Below, piece after piece: positions 1 through 10,599 of a stretch of DNA of 64,000 nucleotides. The translations under genes were made by a program, and so were the position numbers. Source of the stretch: Isoetes taiwanensis (taxonomy: Eukaryota > Streptophyta > Lycopodiopsida > Isoetales > Isoetaceae); assembly GCA_021234155.1 (NCBI GenBank), contig JAJEKV010000078.1, positions 1,548,001 to 1,612,000 of the forward strand. The letters are read 5' to 3'. The notes below the pieces were generated by a model. That model was not told the origin of the DNA. It saw nothing but the letters and a program-made list of their open reading frames with translations, and did not search any database. Position 1 is the stretch's first letter. Each line of letters opens with the position of its first letter.

Positions 1-1600
1 TGGGGTTTGGATTTACCGAGGCAGGCTTTCCTACCAGTGCTCCTCCGGGAGGGCAAATGCCAATGCCTCCCTTCCGGAGCGGTTCCCTATCCCGGCCGCT
101 GAATTCTCCATTCAAGTAACTTGATTCGAAAGCAGTTCAAACAAATTCAAGATCTGTCCGAGAACATATCAAAATGCAAAGTGTCCTGCAATGTCGGCGC
201 GGTAGAAACCCAAGTGTTTTGTCGTTCGGGCAAGACAAAGGCTCCGAATGGAGATTTGACTTAGCCATGTCGTCCAAAAATGAAATTACCCTAGAGACCA
301 AGTTACACCGTCATTCTTTGCGTTAAAAGAAGCACAAACCCTCTACATGGCGATTCTCGCACCCTCCGCTAAGGCCAATTCACTCACTTAACGTGTTGGA
401 CATGAGCTACTTTGGCGCTTCACGGAGCAGGGTGGTCTTCTGCCCACGAAACTTGGTCTCCGTGGTAATGTCGATGTTTCGAGTCCGCTGGCGTAGTCGA
501 TCACATCCGGTGGGGGAGAGTTGCCCGGTGGCCAAGGACCTTCCAGAGGACCTTTTGGTCGAATCGCCTCGGAAGGTTTTAGGCTCCGCCTTACGGGCGC
601 CAACGCCTCCCACTACCTCATGACATTGTGCAAGATCCTGGTCCAATCTGACTAGGGTATGGCCTCCAAAACGTAAACCTTGTGCATTGCTAGGTTATTG
701 TAGGGTTTACGTTATGGAGGTCGAGTTTTATTCAGTTGCACTTGAGACATGGTTGAGAAGTCGCAGCTTGAAAACAAGAAGCAAATAGAAACCGAATTTA
801 AATGGGATTTGATTTACCGAGGCAAAGCTTTCCGGGAGGGCAAATGCCAATGCATGCCTTCCTGAGCCCGGTTTCTCTATCCGACCGCTTGAATTCTCCA
901 TTCAAGTAACTTGCTTCGGCGCAGGTTCAAAAATTCAAGATCTGGCCCCGAGAACATATCAAACCGCAAAGTGTCCCGCAATGACCGTAGAAACCCAAGT
1001 GTTTTGTCGCTCGGCAGTACAAAGGTCCGGAATGGGGATTTGACTTCGCCATGTCGTCCAAAACAACGAAATTACCCTAGGGACCAAGTTACACGGTCAT
1101 TTTTTGCATCAAAAGAAACACGAACCCTCTACATGGCAGTATTCTGCACCCTCCGCTAAGGCCAATTCACTACTTAACGTGTTGGACATGAGCTACTTTG
1201 GCTTCCCCGGAGCGGGGGTGGTCTTCTGCCCACCTAAACTTGGTCTCCGTGGTAATGTCGATGTTTCGAGTTCGCTGGCGAGTCGCATCACGCTTCGGGG
1301 TGGGAGAGTTGCCCGCCCCGCCGTGGCCCTTCCAAAGAGGACATTTTAGGGTCGAACCGCTTCCTGGAAGGTTTTAGGGCTCCGCCTTCAAGGCCAACGC
1401 CTCCCACTACCTCATGACATTGTGCAAGATCCTCGGTCCAATCAAGGTTAGGTATGGCCTCCAAAACGAAACCCCGCGGCCTTGCCAAAGTTATTGTAGG
1501 GTTTACGCTATGGAGGTTTCCGGGCTTTGGTCCGCTGCACTTGGGACATGGTCGAGCAGCTGCGTTTGAAAATACAAGGCAGTAGAAACTGCAAGAATGG
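1..1600 (+). repeat. Two direct tandem copies of an ~800-bp unit
   Basis: The motif gatttaccgaggc occurs at about 10 and again at 811, and the sequence that follows stays alignable through each unit. Shared landmarks include ttctccattcaagtaac, agaacatatcaaa, gtgttttgtcg and ctcatgacattgtgcaagat. The second copy ends near 1597, where the motif ggggtttggattta starts a third time. Copies differ by many substitutions and short indels, so they are old. Near its end each unit holds an imperfect inverted repeat: in copy 1, cctccaaaacgtaaacc (663-679) against gggtttacgttatggagg (703-720). Short open frames here are broken between copies and I do not regard them as genes. Confidence 0.85.
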
Positions 1601-2085
1601 GGTTTGGATTTAATCTCCTCCTACTTTTGCAATTAAAAGTCTAGAGCCTTTTATGCAAGAGCAAAATTGTTTGGGATCACTTCGGGTTGGCCAATAGATC
1701 GAAACTCATATTATTTCAGTTCTCATGGCTCCCCATGCATGTTTAGAAATGGTCCACCTAGTTATCAAAGAAGTCGACCACGTTTTTTCCTCCAAGCGTA
1801 AACCCGTGTGTTGCTTAGGTTATTGTAGGGTTTTACGTTATAGAGGTCGAGTTTTATTGCACTTGAGACATGGTCGAGAAGCCGCAGTTGAAAACAAGAA
1901 GCAATAGAAACTGACGAAATGGGGTTTGGATTTACCCTCCTCTCAGTGTCGCAATTAGACATGCATGCGGAGCCATGGCAACTGAAATATTGGCCATCCC
2001 GAATTATCCCAACAATTTTGCTACTGCAAAAGGCGCTCTTGATTTCTAATTTCCACACTGGGAGGATGATAAATCCAAACCCCAT
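1598..2085. repeat. Nested inverted-repeat centre of the repeat block
   Basis: The segment about 1605-1735 is the reverse complement of about 1960-2070; for example gcatgcggagccatgg at 1963 answers ccatggct-like sequence near 1725. Between them, 1790-1934 is a partial direct copy of the last ~150 bp of the 800-bp unit. The outer edges (ggggtttggattta at ~1600 and ~1920, taaatccaaacccc at ~2070) mark the switch from direct to inverted copies. No coding signal is seen. Confidence 0.7.
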
Positions 2086-2815
2086 TCTGTCAATTCCTAT
2101 TGTTTTGCGTTTTCAACTGCAGCTTCTCGACCATATACTAAGTTCAACCGACTAAAACTCGACCTCTATAACGTAAACCCTTCAATAACCTAGCAGCACA
2201 CATGGTTTACGTTTTGGAGGCCATATCCTTGTCAGATTTGACCAAGATCTTGCACAATGTCATTGTACAGGGAGGGTGTTGACCCTAGAAGACGAACCCT
2301 TAAAACCTTTCGAAAGCAGTTCGCCCCAAAGGTCCTCTCCCAAAAGGCCCCTCTGGAACTGTGAACTGACTATGCCAATGAACTCAAAACGTCGATATTA
2401 CCCTTTCTGAGAAGGGTGGTCTTCTCGTGGGCGTAAGACCACCCCTTCTCCAAGAAGTGCCAAAGTAGCTCATGTCCAATACGTTCGTAGTCAATTGGCC
2501 TAAGAGGTGGCTATGATCATGTAACTTGGTCCCTAGGGTAATTTCGCCATTCTGGATGATTTGGTGAAGTCAAATCCCCATTCCGGAGCCTTTGTACTGC
2601 TCGAACGACAAAATACTTGGGTTTCTACACGGTCGATCGCAGAACGCTTCACAGTTTGATAAGTTCTCCCAGACCGATCTTGGATTTGTTTGAACCTGCT
2701 ACTTGGACGGCAGATTCAAAGGTCGGATAGGGAAACCGAGCTCCGAGAGGGGGGGCATTGGCATTTGCCCTCCTCAAGGAGCGCTGGCAGGAAACGCTGC
2801 CTTGGCAACCTTTCT
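2085..2815 (-). repeat. Inverted copy of the ~800-bp unit
   Basis: Read on the minus strand this follows the same order of landmarks as the copies at 1-1600: gtttacgt inverted repeat near 2200, the cttgcacaatgtcat segment at 2250, the accaccc/aagacc block near 2420-2450, agggtaatttcgccat at 2537, and gggcaaatgccaatgc-like sequence at 2755-2775. Together with the two direct copies it makes a large imperfect palindrome centred near 2000. Confidence 0.8.
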
Positions 2816-3114
2816 GAGGTCCGTCCCTTGGGGTCTGGCATCTCCCCTCTGGTGAGGAAGCCACGCAAAGTCCTGGCCTAGTTCGATTTGGGGACGGGCG
2901 TCAGCGCAAGATCCCTCTATTCTATCCCTTGCCAAACTCCTCTACCAAAATTCCAAAGGTTATCATATTTCTTGCATAAAGTCCTAGTCATCATGTCCAT
3001 GTCACCACCATCTAGCCATGTCACCCAAAATTTGCCAACATCACCCAATGAAAAGACCAAAGATGGACATCTTTTCATTTTTGGCCAAGTCAAAACTTGG
3101 CCTTGCTTACTTGG

Positions 3115-4292
3115 CATGCCATGTCACCACTTGGAGTGCCTAGGTGGCATGCTTGAGCCTAGGTGGCATGCTTGAGCCTAGGTGGCATGCTTGAGCCACC
3201 TTGACATGTTGGAGCCAAGGTGGCATGTTCGAGCCCACATGACATGTTTGAGCCACCTTGGCATGTTTGAGCCACCTTGTCATGTTGGAGCCGAGGTGGC
3301 ATGTTTGAGCCGCCTTGGCATGCCTGAGCCACCTTGGCATGTTGGAGCCTAGGTGGCATGCTAAAGCCCACATGGCATGTTTGTGCCACCTTGGCATGTT
3401 TGAGCCATCTTGGCATGTTGGAGCCTAGGTGGCATGTTGGAGCCCACATGGCATTTTGAGCCACCTTGGCATGTTTGAGCCTAGATGGCATGTTGGTGCC
3501 TAGGTGGCATGTTTGAGCCTAGGTGGCATGTTGGTGCCTAGGTGGCATGCTTGAGCCACCTTGGCATGTTGGAGCCTAGGTTGCATGTTGGAGCCCACAT
3601 GGCATGTTTGAGCCTCCTTGGCATGTGCCTAGGTGGCATGTTGGAGCCTAGTTGGCATGTTTCAGCCACCTTGGCATGTTTGAGCCTAGGTGGCATGTTG
3701 GAACCCGCATGGCATGTTTGAGCCACCTTGGCATGTTTGAGACACCTTGGCATTTGGAGCCTAGTTGGCATGTTGGGAGCCCACGTGGCATGTTTGAGGC
3801 ACCTTGGCATGTTGGAGCCTAGGTGGCATATTGGAGCCCGCGTGGCACGTTTGAGCCACCTTGGCATGTTTGAGCCTAGGTGGCATGTTAGTGCCTAGGT
3901 GGCACATTTGAGCCACCTTGGCATGTTGGAGCCTAGGTGGCATGTTTGAGCCACCTTGGCACGTTGGAGTCCACGTGGCATGGTTGAGCCACATTGGCAT
4001 GTTGGAGCCTAGGTGGCATGTTGGAGCCCACATGGCATGTTTGAGCCACCTTGGCATGTTGAAGCCTAGGTGCCTTGGCATGTTGGTGCCTAGGTGGCAT
4101 GTTTGAACCACCTTGGCATGTTGGAGCCGAGGTGGCATGTTTGAGCCACCTTGGCACGTTAGAGTCCACGTGGCATGGTTGAGCCACCTTGGCATGTTGG
4201 AGCCTAGGTGGCATGTTTGAGTCACCTTGGCATGTTGGAGCATAGGTGGCATGTTTGAGCCATTTTGGCATGTTGGAGCCCACGAGGCATGT
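3115..4292. repeat. 19-bp minisatellite, about 60 units
   Basis: Units are 19 bp long and alternate mainly between gcatgttggagcctaggtg and gcatgtttgagccaccttg, with a third class ending cccacatg or cccacgtg. Occasional units are 18 bp or truncated. The 11-bp cores gcctaggtggc and gccaccttggc are near reverse complements, so neighbouring units can pair. Since 19 mod 3 is 1, a frame passes through all three phases in 57 bp, and because the units carry few stops on the minus strand, long minus-strand open frames arise in every phase. These are not genes. Confidence 0.95.
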
Positions 4293-5661
4293 GTTCAATG
4301 GTTTAATTGATTGGTTCAATGGGTTGATATTAAAACTACAGTAATGGCTCCATTGGTATAGGGTGTTCTTGAAAGCCAGTAGGGCGTTCCCAATGGCATA
4401 ATTTCGTTTCCAAGTGAGCACCCAAAAGCAAGGATGCCACGGTGCAAAGTTTCCCGTCATGTAAATAACCCTAAGCTAGGCTTAAAATATTGTTGCAGTG
4501 TAAATATTCACACTGGAATCATAAGAGGGAAAAAAAAAAAGAAAAAAGAAGGGGAGGACCCTTAAATTTGGGACCATTGATGTTAGAAAAGGACAGTCTG
4601 GAACATGATTTTTATGATCTGACTTGTAGCTTGAGATGGTTTATCTTCCGAGCTTCCTTCTAGCACTAATTTATAATTCTCCTACAATGAAACAACCAAA
4701 ATGAAACTAATTAGAAATATTCATTATGGTCCTAAGCTTGTTCTGTATCAAACTTTTTGAATGATGGGAAATGCGAGATGGATACGTGCCATATAATGTG
4801 GTACAACTATGGAAGTCTGGCATAAATCTGCATGGAGACTTTGAGCATTTGTGCGATGGACCATTTTTTTTGTTTTGAAGACGACAACGGCTGCATCTCT
4901 TCTTCTTGGAAACTCCATCTCTCCGTCAATGGGTTCGGATTTGAAGCCTTGGCCCAGTAATTTAAGCAATGTTCATTCTAGATTTAGCGTCGGACTTCAG
5001 TTCTATGTTCTAACATGGAACATGAATGGCAGGGAGAGAGAGAGAGGGATCACAAAGCTCAAGATTTCCTATTAATGCAGAAGTCGAGATATTTCCCATC
5101 TAGGAATGCCGAGGCAAAACCAAGAGACTTGCCAGATCCGAAAAACTCATTAGGCTACCAGAAGCTTTGTTTCTGCATGCCTTTTGAAGCAAGTTTCCCT
5201 CTCTTCCCAATCCGGAGATAGTCACGTGGCATATTTTGCTGCAATTAGATTGCGGAAAGAAAAAGAAAAAAATGAAAAATGACAAAATCAATTACATATG
5301 TTTTGGTAGTGATACATTTGATACATTTGAAAATTCAAGTTAATAAAGAATAAAAATATATCGTTCAAGCTGAGGTGGACGGCTTAAATCAATAGCCACG
5401 ATGGACGGTCTAGATCTTGATCCTGCTACTCTCATTTCATTGGTAGAACTGACGGGCCAATTTCCCGCCTTGGCCAGTTTCCCGCTTGATTGTTCTTCCT
5501 TGGTCTCTTCCCAAGGCGCTTGCCCAGCAGCAAACCTTTCCTTGCTTCTGATTATGGATATGCATTTCGGTTCTCGCATCGGCCTTTCTTTATGGAGCAC
5601 TGCATGTTGCACATCCCGTGATGGTGGATCCGGCATTTTACTGAAGGCGTTGGCCACAGCT
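4293..5661. other. Intergenic DNA, no gene recognised
   Basis: Contains an A-rich tract (about 4530-4550), a GA-repeat near 5033-5048, and a G-box CACGTG at 5223-5228. Short open frames on both strands lack recognisable domains. Confidence 0.6.
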
Positions 5662-5765
5662 AAAGTAAAGCTTAGTTTTTTTTTTTTTTTTGATAATTTC
5701 TTTCCTTTCTTCTATTCTACAGCGGAACACAGGGGCGTGGAAGATCCGGCCGCCTAGAAAATCCG
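5662..5765 (+). repeat. Diverged direct repeat, copy 1 of 2
   Basis: Starts aaagtaaagcttagtttttt, then a T tract, gataatttc, ttctattc, and gatccgg-ccgcctagaaaat. The same order recurs at 6515-6607 with substitutions and a shorter T tract. The T tract suggests a retroposed fragment, but no coding domain is visible. Confidence 0.6.
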
Positions 5766-6514
5766 CCTCTTGCTCAGAGGCAACACTCTCTGTCCTTTTT
5801 TAGTTTTAAATCGTTCCTCGTTTCTTCTATCTATCTTTCTATATTACCTAAATGCAAAGCAGCCTGGATCTATATTAGGGAACTCGGGATTAAATTTGCA
5901 GGATGATATTTTATCGGGTTTGACCTTATGTCGGAGTAAAAGACTGCCTGCATTGCATCCATGGCGGATTGATCAGCCTTGAATAGACCTCTTGAGGCCC
6001 GATGCAAGCTTAGAATATGTGGGTCCAAAGAACCAGATTCCAAGCCGGATTTTAAGAACCCCTGTAAGGTCCAAAATACAGGATTAAACCCTGCCCGTTT
6101 CTTGGTTGGCATGGAAATACGGATTTATTGAAGAGAACAGTCTAGCTATGGTGGGTAAGATGAGTAGACCCACAAAGGGGATTTGAGCTGTCTGATGCTA
6201 TATGATTGTGAGTGGTTGTAAGTGCTTGTTTTTGGGGTAAAGAGGGCATACTTTTCTTTTCTGCTTCCATAAACAAAAGGCTTCATCTGTAATCTATTCT
6301 TTCCGGCTCATAGAACTTTAGATACTCCTCGTTTCTTCTATTTCATCATCTGCTCTATTATTGTTTTGGTCTCTGTGAGTAGTTGTCTCTAGTGGTCCTT
6401 CTCCATAAAATATCTAACAGATTCTAGATTCTTGTCTATATGGGGTCCTCCATAACGGATTCTCCACAATGGAAGTTTATATAAGGTATGTGCCATATCA
6501 ACTCAACAAAGTTA
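5766..6514. other. Spacer between the two repeat copies
   Basis: No gene, RNA or mobile element recognised. Pyrimidine-rich around 5800-5850 and 6290-6420. Confidence 0.5.
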
Positions 6515-6607
6515 AAGTAAAGCTTAGTTTTTTTTCCTGTCCTTACGATAATTTCCTCTTTTTTTTCTGCTATTCCACGGGAGATCCGGTTGCCAGAAAA
6601 TAGGTTG
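6515..6607 (+). repeat. Diverged direct repeat, copy 2 of 2
   Basis: Matches 5662-5765: aaagtaaagcttagttttt, acgataatttcc, ctgctattcc, gagatccgg and gccagaaaat appear in the same order. Confidence 0.6.
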
Positions 6608-6959
6608 CATAAACAGGATATTCTGTTATGAAAAAACCAGAAATAGATTTATGCTGCATTTATTCTGAATCTATATTTTACTTCTATCATTTATCCCCAG
6701 GTAACTTTATTTTTCTTTTCTTGTTCTTTATTCTTTTTTGTTGTTATCTGTGCTTGTTCTTTTTTGTTCTTGTTCTGTTGCAATGTGTATGGACATATCT
6801 AATATATTAGGCTAATCCTTATGGACTTGTTTGGGTTCAATTCCCAAAAGTTTTTCTTATTTGGATAGGCTTAAACAAAACAACAAGAACAATAAAATAT
6901 AAATGTAGGAAATTGTATTGAAATAAAATATGATTCTATTGCCTTTTAAATTCTAGTGT

Positions 6960-7290
6960 ATATTGGTATTTTTCTTCGAAAATGTATGCCATGTGTCAAT
7001 ATATGATTGGTTAAAAGGTATGTTAAAAACAACATTTATTTTTTGTATATGTCATAATAATGCTTTTTTTTTTTTAAATGTGTGCCACGTGTTAACATTT
7101 GATTTGTTAGAAGACATTAGAAACAATATCTTGTTTTTCCTACGTGTAATAATAATGCTTTTTTATTTCAAAAGTATGCCACGTGTCCATATGTGATTAG
7201 CTAGAATAATGTTTTTTATTTAAAAAGTATGCCACGTGTCAATATTTGATTAGTTAAACAACCCTGACGTTTTTTCTACGTGTTATAATA
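6960..7290 (+). repeat. Tandem repeat carrying G-box motifs (4 units)
   Basis: A unit of roughly 60-100 bp centred on gccacgtgtcaatatttgat followed by tagttaaa and a T tract is repeated four times. Perfect G-box cores CACGTG lie at 7086-7091, 7180-7185 and 7233-7238; the first unit has the variant CATGTG near 6980. G-boxes bind bZIP and bHLH factors in plants, but here they may simply be part of a repeat, as no gene start lies downstream. Confidence 0.7.
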
Positions 7291-8224
7291 TTATTTTTTA
7301 CATGTCCTTATTTTAAGAAAACAATAGCTAGATTTCAATAACACACGTAGTGTTTCGTAAAATAAAAAAAGGCCATGTGTGATTTTTTGAATTTTGCAAA
7401 AACAACACTTGAAACAACAAGTCTATATTGAGAAAAAGAACACTTGAAAACATCATTTTCTATTTCCTATGTGTTCTTTTTTTTTGTAGTCCTTTATTTC
7501 TAGTGTTCTAATTTAGTTTTTCAGGTGTAGTAAAATTAAAACCTACGCATGCTATTTTAAAGATAAATAACGCATGGTTCCATAAAAAACAACGTTGAAG
7601 GAAAAAAGCACACGTTGACAAAAATTCACAAAAACTATGTCAATTTTTTCTACGCGTGGATTTTTCTGCCAAAAGACCATCGTGGGATTTTTTTGCCAAA
7701 AAACCACTGTCCCTTTGTGCAAATCCGGATAAACGGGCCACGTGGACTTTTGGGGCCATTTTGGTGTTGTTTTTGGCATAAAACAACACTTCCGTACAAG
7801 TAAAAAACAAATGTGGACCAAAAATTGGGGTCATTGTGTTTTCTAACTTTCCCCTATATTATTAAGCAATCGACAGCTCTAACTGTAAACTTTCACAACT
7901 ATTCTACTTTCTGTCCACGAACAGTGTGTATGGAATACGCCTGCAGCACTAGCATTACTATCACCAACGAACTCACCCAACCAGGATTCAAGAAGCAAAA
8001 CCTCCGATTGAGGAACCACAGAAAAGATAGGTGTAAATAATTCTTCAGGGAAGAATCGGTTGTACACCAAACTTTCCCATAGCCATGCACTCTCTCCTTC
8101 AAGCCATCCACAAGAGAATCTCTCCCCTTGGATCAGGACCGTGAAGAATTTCATGGTTTAGGGTAGAGGTGTTTCTGCGCTCCCGCCTGCGCTCCCCACA
8201 TCCCGCTCCCCCTTGCTTTCATCC
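7291..8224. other. AT-rich intergenic DNA
   Basis: No gene recognised. It contains short open frames at 7552-7834 on the minus strand with an internally repetitive kkscdgllaek-like pattern but no domain, and repeated ccgctccc-type sequence near 8180-8210. Confidence 0.5.
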
Positions 8225-8845
8225 CGAAATTTTTCTTATATTTTCATCTAAGATAACTCTGTATAGTTAAAATGCTATTCTTTTCAAAATATTTAAAGAA
8301 AGTTTTAAATTGAAATTAATTAAGCGACCATGTTTATGTTTAATAAAAAATGAATAGTTTATCATTGATTAAATGTCAATATATTTTATTTCATCAATAA
8401 TAAATTATTCAATAGTTATTATTAAACCAACAACTTTATATCATTTAATTAATTTCAATCTAAAACTTTTCTTAAAGTATTTTAGAAGTGTAAAAGTTTG
8501 TAAATTGTGAAATTCTAATAATAGTTTTAAGTCAATCGCTTATCAAACCATCATATTTCGTTTAATTATCATGATTGCTAAATTTTGAATCTGTTAAATC
8601 ACTACAAATTGAAAATTTTATATTCTTGAAATGTCCAATTCTAAATAAATTCAAATGAAAAATTAGTTTGGAAATCAAGTTTATTCTTTGATAACCACTA
8701 TAGTTTTAATTGAAAGATAAACTTATATAATTAAAACTTATAAAAATTATAATAATCAAGAAGAATCAAACAATACATTAAAAATGGCGTTCTTGAAGTG
8801 CTATCTATTAAATTTGAATAAATCCAAATTTTATTGAGCTTCCAA
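8225..8845 (+). repeat. AT-rich foldback-family repeat, copy 1 (left-truncated)
   Basis: About 600 bp aligning in direct orientation with 9905-10480. Shared runs include ttttatttcatcaataata, aaagttttaaattgaaat-type sequence, taagtcaatc-cttatcaa, and at the end cttgaagtg-tatct followed by aatccaaattttattga. It ends within 20 bp of the start of the 159-codon frame at 8859 and lacks the left terminal region seen in copy 2. Confidence 0.8.
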
Positions 8846-8858
8846 GTTTATTCCAGCA

Positions 8859-9338
8859 ATGGCTAGCAGGAGGTTCAGAGACAATTACGGCCTAACTAGA
8901 GTGCGCAAGGAGGCCCTTCGGTTTGCCTTAACCAAGGCTCGTGTGAAGGTGGATATGCCTAAATCCACCTTCTTTGCTCAATTCGAAGCCACCCTAAACC
9001 CATTCAACAGACTGGATGCAGGGCCTTCAATGGCTATTTTTTGGGTCGGATTGACGGGAAGAAAGCTTTCAGACAAGGTCCATGACCTTATGTTGCATGC
9101 TGCTGCAAAGACATGTATAGCATGGGTTGTTCGGCACTTGCTTGCTCTGAGTCAGCAACATCGGGAATTATTGGCAGGGATGCATTCTTATCACGAGGAG
9201 ATGCAGGAAGCACTGGCGAACCTTATCCTATGCAATTCTGGAATGACTGCACAAAGCTTGGATGCTTTAGTGCAGAAAAGAGTCATTTTGGATGCACCGG
9301 AAGTGGAGCCAGTCATACCAGCATTTCTTGCTGCTTAG
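8859..9338 (+). CDS. Hypothetical protein, 159 aa
   Basis: I do not recognise this protein. It is a single uninterrupted frame from ATG (8859) to TAG (9336-9338), starting MASRRFRDNYGLTRVRKEAL and continuing as a mostly helical-looking, Leu/Ala-rich chain with a short hydrophobic stretch (about residues 78-100, including HAAAKTCIAWVVRHLLAL). No signal peptide, metal-binding cluster or known catalytic motif is visible. Its GC content and codon use stand out against the very AT-rich DNA on both sides. A possible polyadenylation signal aataaa lies at about 9378. It sits between two direct copies of an AT-rich repeat family (8225-8845 and 9701-10485), so it could be host sequence trapped between elements or part of a larger mobile unit. 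Upstream exons may exist but none is evident. Confidence 0.4.
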   Translation: MASRRFRDNYGLTRVRKEALRFALTKARVKVDMPKSTFFAQFEATLNPFNRLDAGPSMAIFWVGLTGRKLSDKVHDLMLHAAAKTCIAWVVRHLLALSQQHRELLAGMHSYHEEMQEALANLILCNSGMTAQSLDALVQKRVILDAPEVEPVIPAFLAA

Positions 9339-9700
9339 GAAATGCATGTAAATTTAGTTCTCGGGTACAATGCTTTCAATAAAAAGCCAAATTTTGTAAC
9401 ATATGCTCTTTTTTTTAATATATTATAAACTTTCGAACAAAGATATACTTTCATCTGACATAAATTTGTCTTTATCAATTCAACTAAACTTTTAGGATCA
9501 GTTATTTATCTGTCATTCTCAAATATTTTTAGACTGTACACGTAGACCCAATAAAGGAATATAGTACTTGTAACTCAATTCTGTCATGTTCTAATATTCC
9601 CAACATTAAATATTATTTAGCTGCATTTCAAAGTCAACTACACACAATTACACATGCTGCATACAGTACACCACAATCACTGTACAACACAATAACCACC
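9339..9700. other. AT-rich 3' flank of the hypothetical gene
   Basis: Contains a possible aataaa signal (about 9378) and otherwise no recognisable feature. Confidence 0.5.
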
Positions 9701-10485
9701 ATGACATATTTAACAAAATTTGGACTTATTCAAATCTAATAGATTTACTTCAAAAATGCCATGATAAGATTATATGTATTTTTAGCTCTAATTGATTTTA
9801 TTAATTTGTTCAATTCATCATTAGATCAAAGGTACAATAGTTACTAAAGTATAAAATTGTTTTCTTATTTAAATTTTCATTTTTTAATCTATTTAGAACT
9901 AAATTTTCATCTAAAATAAACTTTGTATGATTAAAATATTTTTCTTTAAAAATATTTAAAGAAAATAGTTTTAAATTGAAATAATTAAATGATTAAGTTT
10001 ATGTTTTAATTAAAACAAATAGTTTATCACTGATTCAATATATTTTATTTCATCAATAATAAATTGTTTAATAGCTATTATTAAAACATTAACTATCATT
10101 TGATTACTTTTCATAAAGTATTTTTAAACATGTAAAAGTTGATAAATTATAAATTTCTCACAATAGTTTGTAAGTCAATCACTTATCAACCCATCAGATT
10201 TCATTTAGAGATTATTATGATTTCCAAATTTTAAATGTGTTAAATCATTGAAAATTGAAATTGTTTCTTCTTAAAATGTTTAATTCTAAATAGATTTAAG
10301 TGAAAATTAATTCGGAAAGCAATTTTAATTTTTGATAACTATTACAGTCTTATTTAAAGATAAATTTATATAATTAAGACTTGTAAAATTTTTAACAATC
10401 AAGAAAATTAAACAATACATATATTTTTATAATGGCATCCTTGAAGTGTTATCTGAATAAGTCCAAGTTTTATTGAATATGTCAT
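9701..10485. mobile_element. Non-autonomous foldback/MITE-like element (~785 bp)
   Basis: Begins atgacatatttaacaaaatt and ends with the inverse, tccaagttttattgaatatgtcat (10461-10485, last ten bases aatatgtcat). The outer ~100 bp of each side are inverted copies: ttggacttattcaaatctaa on the left answers gaataagtccaag on the right, and cttcaaaaatgccat answers atggcatccttgaag. Weaker inverse similarity extends further in, for example ctatttagaactaaa near 9895 against ttctaaatagattta near 10293. No open frame is inside and no clear target-site duplication is seen, so the superfamily is not assigned. The right part is repeated at 8225-8845. Confidence 0.75.
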
Positions 10486-10599
10486 CACCACGTGCACCAC
10501 CACACTAAGCACCATAACCAAGAAAACATGAATAACAAAATTTATAAACTAACCTGTGATTCTCCAGATAATGCGCAGCATGTTCTTCTCTTACATTTC

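Noticed and set aside
3140-4460. Several minus-strand open frames of 85-175 codons rich in His, Met and Pro
   Set aside because: They arise from the 19-bp minisatellite, which has few stops and cycles through all three phases; the translations are the repeat itself.
4990-5030. A FYVLTWNMNG segment resembling the start of inositol polyphosphate 5-phosphatases
   Set aside because: Only about ten residues match, with GA-repeat DNA directly after and no further catalytic motif.
9701-10485. The two AT-rich copies as LTRs flanking the 159-codon gene
   Set aside because: The second copy has inverted ends and is complete by itself, while the first is truncated; this is a foldback element family, not an LTR pair.
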